A DNA stretch of 5,141 nucleotides, from NCBI GenBank assembly GCA_947474875.1, contig CANJKY010000360.1, positions 1 to 5,141 of the forward strand. The letters run 5' to 3'. Numbering within the stretch: the first letter of the stretch is position 1; every line of letters starts with the position of its first letter. Positions 1 to 5,141 of this stretch are shown here, piece after piece. Position numbers and translations under genes: made by a program. Below the pieces are notes generated by a model, which was not told the DNA's origin, did not search any database, and worked only from the letters and a program-made list of their open reading frames with translations. The stretch comes from Gemmataceae bacterium. Its GTDB lineage: Bacteria > Planctomycetota > Planctomycetia > Gemmatales > Gemmataceae.

Positions 1-57
1 GCCGCGACCCACCGGGGAGCGCGTCCGACTCGGACGCGCTCCCCGTTGGGTCGCGGC
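1..57. repeat. 57-bp near-perfect palindrome at window edge, within the GH38-like reading frame
   Basis: Bases 1-28 are complementary to 30-57 around a single central base (C29), with one mismatch (12 against 46). The element may continue past the left edge, because its first base is the first base of the window. On the minus strand it is read as residues 514-532 (SRDPTGSASESDALPGGSR) of the GH38-like protein with no stop. No T-run is visible next to it. It is either a palindromic repeat inserted in frame in a linker or, if a stop follows soon outside the window, a gene-end palindrome overlapping the C-terminus. Confidence 0.9.
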
Positions 58-1597
58 TAACCTCGATCTCCGTTTCCAGGCGCTCCAACTGTCCGAGCAA
101 TTCCGCCTCCGCCTCCCCCGCCGGGGAGAGCATCCGGTGCAGGGCGGCCAGCGTGTACGCCGAGTCGATCCGCCGCCGCTGCCGCAGGTGGGCGGCGAAC
201 CCGCTCACCGGGTCCGGCCGCTTCTGGTTCGTCACCCGGTCGTCCAGGTAGTCGTTGAAGTAGTCGTCGGCGGTGGTGCTGCCGAGGTAGTCGCCGTAGT
301 GGTGGTCGCCCAGGAACCGGCCGAGGCCGGTCCACTCGCCGCACGCCTCCCCGAGTTCACCGAGGGTGAGCAGTTGCTCGTACCCGACCGCGGCCGACTC
401 GCCGGCGTGCTGGAACGCCACCGTCGGGGTGGAGTCAGAGCCGAACGCCTGGTGCAGGGTGTACACCAGGTTGAAGAAGGTGAGCGGGTCGGCGGCCGAC
501 ACCGGGGTGCGGCTGAACGTGTCGACCGCCTTGCCGTCCGGGGCGGACCAGTTCAGCACCACCGCATTCCGCGACGGCACCATCGCCCCGTCGAACCCGA
601 CCATCACCGCGTTCTTGTACCCGGCGTGCAGTAGCCACGACGGCAGGTGCGGGTGGTACGCCGACCGCCGCCGGGCGTACACCGTCGGCTCCACACCGAA
701 CAGCTTCTTCACCGCGGTGCGGGCTGCCGCCAGGTTCCACCACTGCGACTCGGCCGGCAGCACCGCGTCGTTCCGCTCGCGGTACGCCCCGACGCACAGA
801 TCGACCGTCGAGGGCAGGTCCGGGATGATCTTCGTCTTCAGTTCGGCGAACCGTTCCGGGTGCCGCTCGGCCAGTTGCTCCAACCACTCGGCCGGGGCGA
901 GGACGGACAGCGGCAGCCCGGCACTCAGCGACCCCGGCCACGGCGAGCCGGTCGGCTCGGCTGTCGGCAAGAACAGGTCGATCAGCTTCACGTCGTTGGT
1001 GTTCAGCACGCGGCGGGCGGACGTCAGCTTCTCGACCGCGTCTTTCAGGTGCTTCCGCACGTCGCCCGTGTCCGCCGTCGCCGCTGCGGTCACGTCCGCC
1101 CAGAACCCGGCGTCGTCGAGCATGCGGTCGTGGCTGGCGGCGTCGAACAGCGATTCCACCAGCAGGTAGCCGTACCCGACCGCCTCGAACAGCCGCACCA
1201 CCTCGGCCGGCGAGTTCAGCTTGTCGGCCGCGGCCGCACACTCCGGGTTGCGGTCGGCGAACTCGCGGACGGCGGCGTGCAGGTTCGCGGTTGTCTCCGC
1301 CCGGTCCGACGTGGCCTGGAACGCCGCCCCGTTCGCCGCCGCCACCTGCTCGCCCCAGTCGGCCGGCTGGTACAGGGTCGGGCCGGTCGGCACCACGTAC
1401 AGGTGGTTCGCCTGCGGCACGTCGTGGTCGTAGGTGGACGCGGCGACGGGCGGCCGGCCGACCATCGCCAGCACCGCCGGGTGCCACAGGGCGAAGTACG
1501 CGTTCAGCCACGCCTCCGCCTCGTCCGGGTTCAGGCTCACCGGGTACGAGGTGGGCGGCCGGTACGGGGACAGCAGGACGGCGGAGCGCGGGTTCAT
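1..1597 (-). CDS. GH38 N-terminal-like (alpha-mannosidase-like) protein, 3' end outside window
   Basis: The frame is open from the ATG at 1597 to the window edge, giving 532 codons without a stop, so the C-terminus is missing. Residues 1-50 (MNPRSAVLLSPYR, then DEAEAWLNAYFALWHPAVLA) and residues 305-365 (YARRR, HPHLPSWLLHAGY, a central FDG, a PDG, then FSRTP) match my recollection of planctomycete proteins annotated as glycoside hydrolase family 38 N-terminal-like. True GH38 enzymes are retaining alpha-mannosidases. I do not see their usual His-x-Asp metal-binding start motif, so activity is uncertain and a non-catalytic or altered role is possible. Residues 497-513 look helical and are followed by a small-residue stretch encoded by a palindrome. 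No signal peptide is evident. There is no Shine-Dalgarno sequence before the ATG. An in-frame GTG 13 codons upstream (1634-1636) is an alternative start, also without a Shine-Dalgarno. The coding call is firm; the family is a moderate-confidence recognition from memory. Confidence 0.8.
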   Translation of the reverse strand, partial: MNPRSAVLLSPYRPPTSYPVSLNPDEAEAWLNAYFALWHPAVLAMVGRPPVAASTYDHDVPQANHLYVVPTGPTLYQPADWGEQVAAANGAAFQATSDRAETTANLHAAVREFADRNPECAAAADKLNSPAEVVRLFEAVGYGYLLVESLFDAASHDRMLDDAGFWADVTAAATADTGDVRKHLKDAVEKLTSARRVLNTNDVKLIDLFLPTAEPTGSPWPGSLSAGLPLSVLAPAEWLEQLAERHPERFAELKTKIIPDLPSTVDLCVGAYRERNDAVLPAESQWWNLAAARTAVKKLFGVEPTVYARRRSAYHPHLPSWLLHAGYKNAVMVGFDGAMVPSRNAVVLNWSAPDGKAVDTFSRTPVSAADPLTFFNLVYTLHQAFGSDSTPTVAFQHAGESAAVGYEQLLTLGELGEACGEWTGLGRFLGDHHYGDYLGSTTADDYFNDYLDDRVTNQKRPDPVSGFAAHLRQRRRIDSAYTLAALHRMLSPAGEAEAELLGQLERLETEIEVSRDPTGSASESDALPGGSR

Positions 1598-1675
1598 GTC
1601 GGGCCGGTCGGCTGGGGGCGTGCGGATATAGTACACGCAGGGCGGGGAACGCCCCGTCGCCGAGCAGGAGTCGCC
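1598..1675. promoter_or_regulatory. Short divergent intergenic region with a -10-like box
   Basis: These 78 bp separate two divergently transcribed genes and must carry the promoters of both, unless a promoter lies inside a gene. The only AT-rich patch is at 1626-1634. On the plus strand TATAGT (1627-1632) matches the sigma-70 -10 consensus at five of six positions, 43 nt before the GTG of the TPR gene. On the minus strand the overlapping TACTAT (1633-1628) matches four of six, 30 nt before the ATG of the GH38-like gene. No convincing -35 box is present for either direction. A small hairpin (stem 1643-1647 with 1652-1656, loop AACG) lies in the leader of the TPR gene. Promoter function is inferred from position and composition only. 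Confidence 0.35.
1666..1670 (+). promoter_or_regulatory. Ribosome binding site of the TPR gene
   Basis: AGGAG lies 5 nt before the GTG at 1676. It decides the start, because the open frame extends upstream to 647 only as antisense of the divergent gene. The protein upstream of 1676 is arginine-rich shadow sequence, and it changes to ordinary composition at this GTG. Confidence 0.8.
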
Positions 1676-3928
1676 GTGGCCCGCAAACGCACACCGCCGA
1701 TCACCGTGCCCACCGCCGAGCGGGTGGACGCCGCCGTCCGCAAGGGGGAGTTCGCCGTCGCCGTCGAGCTGGCGAAGGGGGTGTTCGCCCGCGAGCGGTC
1801 GGCGGCGGCCGACCGGCTGGTGAAGGAGACGGTGCTAAGGGCGCTGGCCCACTACGCCGACACCGGGCGGGCGGTCGAGTTCCAGCGGCTGGTGGCCGAG
1901 GTCGAGGGGATGCGGTGGGCGGAGCCGGAGTGGAAGAACCGGCTGGCGGTGCAACTGGCCCGCGGCGGGCTGCTGGCGAAGGCGATCGAACTGGCCGAGC
2001 CGACGCTGTCGAACACGATCACCGCCCACTTCGCCGACTGGGCGGTGCGAACGCGGAGCCGGGACGCCCTGCCGGAGCCGCTGCGACCGCAGTTCGACGC
2101 CGTCGCCGACGCGTTCGAGCACTACCGTGCCGGGTGGGACGACCCGGCCCGCGAGGCGCTGGCCGCGGTCGGCCTGTCGTCCCCGTTCCTGGAGTGGAAA
2201 CTGCTCGTTCGCGGGCTGATCGCGTGGAGTACCGGGGACGATTCGCGGGCGATCGAGAACTTCACCCGCCTGTCCGCCGACCGCTGGCCGTTCCGCCTCG
2301 CCGCCCCGATCCGGGCGAAGATTGACCCGGCGTTCGCGTCGTCCCACCCGGCCGCGGCCCAGCAGTACCAGGCGCTCAACTCCGGCGGACTGGCCGGCAA
2401 GCTGCGGAAGGTGCAGGCGGAACTGGCCGGGAAGAAGAAGCTCGGGGCGGCGTTCAAGGCGGCGGAGTCGGCGGTGACGGCGCTCAAGACGTCCGCCCCG
2501 CACCTGATCCCGCGGCTGGCGAACTGCTTCTACCACGTCATCGCCCGGCAGGGGGAGCAGGACGACCTGGCCCGGTACCGCAAGCTGTTCGGCGGCCCGG
2601 CCGACGACCCGTCGTTCCACAAGCTCGAAGCGCTGGTGTTCGAGGAGATCGGCGAGAAGGAGATCGCCCTACAACGGTGGGCGGCCTACGAGGGCTGGCT
2701 GAGCGGGTATCCGGCCGGGTGGCCGGCGGATGTGGCCGACCGCGCGCGGGCCATCCTGCTCAACCGCATGGGCGGTATTGCCGCCGACCTGGAGGACGAG
2801 GCGAACGACCCGGACCCGTTCGACGTCGATCTGGGCGGATTCTTCGCCCCGGCCGCGCGGAAGCGGGCGGCGAAGCGGAAGCCGATCGACCCGAGTGTGT
2901 ACCTGAAGCGGGCGATCGAGCTGGCCCCGGAGTGGGAGCCGCCCACCCGTGAACTGTTCAACCGGGCTGTGGTGCTCGGGAAGGTGGCGGACGCCGAGGC
3001 AGCGGCCCGCGCCCACCTGCGGCATAACCCGCAGTCGGTGTTCTTCCTGAACGCGCTGGGCACGCTGCTCTTGAAGCAGGGGCGGGCGGCCGAGGGGCTG
3101 GACCTGCGGAAGCGGGCGCTCGCCCTGAACCCGCTGGACTCGATGGCCCGACACTTCGCCGCCGCCGCCCACCTCGCCCACGCCCGCCGGGTGGCCATCG
3201 CCGGCAAGCCGGCCGACGGCCTGGCCGCGCTGACCGCGGACGAGGAGTTGGTGCGAACCGAGATGCGGCCGAGCTTCTTCGCCCTGCGGGCCACCCTGTT
3301 CCGCAAGCTCGGGGAGAAGGAGAAGGCGGCCGCGGACGAGGCCGTCGCCCTGGCCATCCCCGGCGCCCGCCTGACGGTGCGGCTGTACCTGCACGTGAAC
3401 GCCGTTCTGCTCAAGCTGAAACCGGCGGACAAGAGCGCGGCGAGCAAGGCGTTCACCGCCGCGCTGGCCGAACAGCCGGACCCGAAAGAGGCGAACATGC
3501 TGGTCGCCGGGTGGGACGTGTTCCACCACGAGGGGCTGACGTACACCGGGCAGAAGACGCAGGAGAAGAAAATCTACGACGCGATGGTGCGGGCGGCCGA
3601 CGGCACCGGGCCGGAGGTGGAGTTCGAGGGGCTGACGGTCATCCTGAACTCGCGGGACCAGCACACGCTGGTGCGGAAGCTGGCCCCGAAGCTGGCGAGG
3701 CGGTTCCCGCGGAACCCGGTGTTCCCGTTCTGCCTGGCCGAGGCGGAACTGGCGAAGACCCGCGGCGGGTACAAGGTGACGGAGCAACTGCGGAAGGCAC
3801 GCGCGCTGGCCGAGGCCAGCCCGGACGAGCGGCACAAGCGGCTGCTGCCGAAGATCGAGGAGTTGCTCAAACAGTCCAACCCGTTCGGTGCCATGTTCGA
3901 CTCGTTCTTCGGCGGCGGCGGGTGTTAG
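1676..3928 (+). CDS. Tetratricopeptide-like helical repeat protein (750 aa)
   Basis: This protein is almost entirely alpha-helical, with alternating helix pairs. The clearest TPR-type units are at about residues 172-205, 313-345, 419-452, 453-486 (core LNALGTLLLKQGRAAEGLDL, ending ALALNP) and 530-563. Less regular helical repeats fill the N-terminal half and the C-terminal region (about 570-732). TPR arrays form superhelical scaffolds that bind other proteins; no catalytic motif, signal peptide or membrane segment is visible, so a cytoplasmic scaffold role is inferred. A loop at about 370-404 is first acidic (DLEDEANDPDPFDVDLGG) and then strongly basic (RKRAAKRKP), interrupting the array. The tail NPFGAMFDSFFGGGGC is hydrophobic and glycine-rich and ends in cysteine. 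The GTG start is chosen for its AGGAG. A palindrome follows the stop, then a co-directional WD40 gene. I do not recognise a characterised family; the partner and process are unknown. Confidence 0.88.
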   Translation: MARKRTPPITVPTAERVDAAVRKGEFAVAVELAKGVFARERSAAADRLVKETVLRALAHYADTGRAVEFQRLVAEVEGMRWAEPEWKNRLAVQLARGGLLAKAIELAEPTLSNTITAHFADWAVRTRSRDALPEPLRPQFDAVADAFEHYRAGWDDPAREALAAVGLSSPFLEWKLLVRGLIAWSTGDDSRAIENFTRLSADRWPFRLAAPIRAKIDPAFASSHPAAAQQYQALNSGGLAGKLRKVQAELAGKKKLGAAFKAAESAVTALKTSAPHLIPRLANCFYHVIARQGEQDDLARYRKLFGGPADDPSFHKLEALVFEEIGEKEIALQRWAAYEGWLSGYPAGWPADVADRARAILLNRMGGIAADLEDEANDPDPFDVDLGGFFAPAARKRAAKRKPIDPSVYLKRAIELAPEWEPPTRELFNRAVVLGKVADAEAAARAHLRHNPQSVFFLNALGTLLLKQGRAAEGLDLRKRALALNPLDSMARHFAAAAHLAHARRVAIAGKPADGLAALTADEELVRTEMRPSFFALRATLFRKLGEKEKAAADEAVALAIPGARLTVRLYLHVNAVLLKLKPADKSAASKAFTAALAEQPDPKEANMLVAGWDVFHHEGLTYTGQKTQEKKIYDAMVRAADGTGPEVEFEGLTVILNSRDQHTLVRKLAPKLARRFPRNPVFPFCLAEAELAKTRGGYKVTEQLRKARALAEASPDERHKRLLPKIEELLKQSNPFGAMFDSFFGGGGC

Positions 3929-3929
3929 G

Positions 3930-3979
3930 CCGCAACGCCGCGAGCGGCGTGGGTTAAACCGCCGCTCGCGGCGTTGCGG
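3930..3979. repeat. Perfect 20-bp inverted repeat (palindromic element, possible terminator)
   Basis: The arm CCGCAACGCCGCGAGCGGCG (3930-3949) is exactly complementary to 3960-3979 and encloses a 10-nt loop, TGGGTTAAAC. The element begins two bases after the last base of the TPR gene's stop codon. The RNA hairpin would be very stable and could end transcription or protect the 3' end, but no U-tract follows, so it is not a classical intrinsic terminator. Its arm-loop-arm form suggests a dispersed genomic palindrome; copy number cannot be seen here. Confidence 0.9.
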
Positions 3980-4036
3980 TGCCAGCCGTGGTTGCGCCCG
4001 ACCCCGTCGCGCCATACACCACCCGTCGGGGCGTGC

Positions 4037-4042
4037 GGAGGG
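4037..4042 (+). promoter_or_regulatory. Ribosome binding site of the WD40-like gene
   Basis: GGAGGG lies 7 nt before the GTG at 4050, a strong Shine-Dalgarno at good spacing. It fixes the start at 4050, although the frame is open back to 3888 through the palindrome and the end of the TPR gene. Confidence 0.8.
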
Positions 4043-4049
4043 CGGTGGC

Positions 4050-5033
4050 GTGCAGCGGTTCCGGTTCAGCCCGCGGCACCCGATCACCCACGTCGGGTTC
4101 ACCGCCGACGGGGAGATCGTCACCGCCCAGCCACACACCGGGGTGGCCGTCCGCGACCGGTCAAGCGGTGAGGTGCGGGCGAAGCTGGACGCTCCCAATT
4201 CCGCGTCGTTCTCACACCTCCTGCCGCACCCCACCCGCCCGCTGGTGGCCGTGCAGTGCCCGAAGTGGTGCCGGGTGTTCGACACCCGCACCGGGTCGTT
4301 CGACACCTTCGACTCCCACCCCGGGTTCGCCGCCGTCGCCGTCACGCCGAACGGGTTCCGCTGGTTCGGAGTGGGCTACGACGGGATCGGCACCGTCGAC
4401 TGCGGGATCGTCACGGCGACCGGCGGCACCGGCACCCGCCGCATCCCGATCCGGTCCACCGCGGCGCTGGTGGCCGTCACCCCGGATGCCCGGTTCGGCC
4501 TCGGCCTCCGGCGGGCGACCCGGCCGGTGCTGCTCGATCTGAACACCGGCCGGGTGGTGGCCGAGGTGCAGTCCGGGCTGCGGGCCGGTCGCCCGCGGTT
4601 GGTGGTGGCTTCCCCGGACAGCTCCAAACTGGCGGTCGGCACCGGCGACTCGCTGGCCGTGTTCGACCTGACCGCCGTGACCGCCGACGACTGCCCGGCC
4701 GACGCCGCGGAGGACGAGCCGGCCCGCAAGCGGAAGGTGCTGTACCCACTGTTCACCCTGGAGCGGCCGGACCCGGTGGCCGGCCGCGGCACGGCGGCCG
4801 ACCGTGCCGCCGAGGTGTGGCTGCCGCCGCTGGCGTTCGACCCGGCCGGGCGGACGCTGCTGACGGTCGGGCTGCGGAACCGGGTGCGGCAGATCGACGC
4901 CGCCAACGGCGGCGCGATCACCGAATGGGCGTGGCGGGCGGACGCGGTACGGAGCCTGGCGGTCGCCCCGGACGGGCTGACCGCCGCCGCCGGCTGCCGG
5001 CTGGGCGAACTGCTGGTGTGGGACCTGGAGTGA
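4050..5033 (+). CDS. WD40-repeat-like beta-propeller protein (327 aa)
   Basis: Seven blade-like units can be read, each with a hydrophobic strand, a turn such as TPDAR, SPDSS or APDGL, and a final strand. They lie at about residues 10-46, 52-87, 90-134, 136-173, 181-212, 256-292 and 297-327. The last ends in LLVWDLE, a textbook WD40 strand; earlier blades have degenerate endings (VAVRDRSSG, CRVFDTRTG, VLLDLNTG, LAVFDLTAV). This fits a single seven-bladed propeller, normally a platform for protein-protein contacts. A charged, poorly conserved-looking insertion (about 212-255, with an acidic AAEDEP next to basic ARKRK) separates blades 5 and 6. There is no signal peptide or fused domain, so it is probably cytoplasmic. 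It lies 121 bp downstream of the TPR gene on the same strand, so a shared function is possible but unproven. The specific role is unknown. Confidence 0.88.
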   Translation: MQRFRFSPRHPITHVGFTADGEIVTAQPHTGVAVRDRSSGEVRAKLDAPNSASFSHLLPHPTRPLVAVQCPKWCRVFDTRTGSFDTFDSHPGFAAVAVTPNGFRWFGVGYDGIGTVDCGIVTATGGTGTRRIPIRSTAALVAVTPDARFGLGLRRATRPVLLDLNTGRVVAEVQSGLRAGRPRLVVASPDSSKLAVGTGDSLAVFDLTAVTADDCPADAAEDEPARKRKVLYPLFTLERPDPVAGRGTAADRAAEVWLPPLAFDPAGRTLLTVGLRNRVRQIDAANGGAITEWAWRADAVRSLAVAPDGLTAAAGCRLGELLVWDLE

Positions 5034-5049
5034 CGGCTACTGCAGAGAC

Positions 5050-5088
5050 CTCACCCCCCGGCCCCCTCTCCGAACCGGAGAGGGGGTG
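5050..5088. repeat. C-run/G-run hairpin element downstream of the WD40-like gene
   Basis: Bases 5062-5072 (CCCCCTCTCCG) pair perfectly with 5076-5086 across a 3-nt loop (AAC), preceded by CTCACCCCCCGGC and followed by TG. I recall this pattern, a CTCACCCCC-type leader then a CCCTCTCC/GGAGAGGG hairpin, as a dispersed intergenic palindrome seen near gene ends in many high-GC bacteria. The hairpin starts 28 nt after the WD40 stop and may act as a 3'-end structure. The bases after it are TGTTCAACGG, with no real T-run, so intrinsic termination is uncertain. Confidence 0.8.
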
Positions 5089-5141
5089 TTCAACGGCCGG
5101 ACGTCTCCGGTCTTCGCCGCGACCTGCGGGAGCGGCAAAGC
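5089..5141. other. Right-edge intergenic sequence with no recognised feature
   Basis: I find no start codon with a ribosome binding site, no RNA gene and no repeat in these bases. They may belong to the upstream region or the end of a gene outside the window. Confidence 0.5.

Noticed and set aside
647..1675. Upstream extension of the TPR reading frame
   Set aside because: It is antisense to the GH38-like gene and arginine-rich; the GTG at 1676 with AGGAG marks the real start.
435..1694. A 419-codon open frame on the minus strand over the GH38-like gene
   Set aside because: It is in another frame of the same strand and translates to arginine/proline/glycine-rich sequence with no domain. The frame from 1597 is open to the window edge and has natural composition.
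3992..4020. Possible promoter for the WD40-like gene (TTGCGC, 17 bp, TACACC)
   Set aside because: Spacing is right, but each box matches the consensus at only about three of six positions, which is expected by chance.
3888..4049. N-terminal extension of the WD40-like frame
   Set aside because: It runs through the palindrome and the end of the TPR gene, and is arginine-rich; the GGAGGG before the GTG at 4050 is decisive.
2669..4345. A 558-codon minus-strand open frame across the TPR and WD40-like genes
   Set aside because: It spans two well-supported genes and their palindrome, and its translation is low-complexity; it is a product of high third-position G+C.
5062..5090. Classical intrinsic terminator
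   Set aside because: The stem is strong, but no run of T follows, so only a repeat or hairpin call is supported.

Overview
The window is very G+C-rich, with strong G/C at third codon positions. That bias leaves long open frames on the strand opposite each real gene. The style resembles planctomycetes of the Gemmataceae (Gemmata and relatives): stand-alone TPR and WD40 proteins, a divergent GH38-like protein, GTG starts, and palindromic elements at or near gene ends. This assignment rests on protein style and base composition, not on a database match.

Layout: (1) A large minus-strand gene starts at 1597 and runs off the left edge with at least 532 codons. It resembles the planctomycete proteins annotated as GH38 (alpha-mannosidase) N-terminal-like. 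(2) A 78-bp intergenic region (1598-1675) separates it from the divergent plus-strand gene and holds one AT-rich patch with a -10-like box. (3) A plus-strand gene at 1676-3928 encodes a 750-residue TPR-type helical-repeat protein. (4) A perfect 20-bp inverted repeat begins two bases after its stop codon. (5) A second plus-strand gene at 4050-5033 encodes a compact 327-residue WD40-like protein, apparently one seven-bladed propeller. (6) The last 108 bp hold a C-run/G-run hairpin and no gene.

The TPR and WD40 genes point the same way, are 121 bp apart, and each has a good ribosome binding site. Both encode protein-interaction scaffolds without visible signal peptides, membrane segments or catalytic motifs. 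They could be co-expressed or work together, but the strong palindrome between them could also separate their transcription. I see no CRISPR array, tRNA, rRNA, transposase or recognisable defence system.

The most noteworthy structure is a near-perfect 57-bp palindrome at the extreme left edge. It is read through in frame by the GH38-like gene and would encode a small-residue linker right after a predicted helix.
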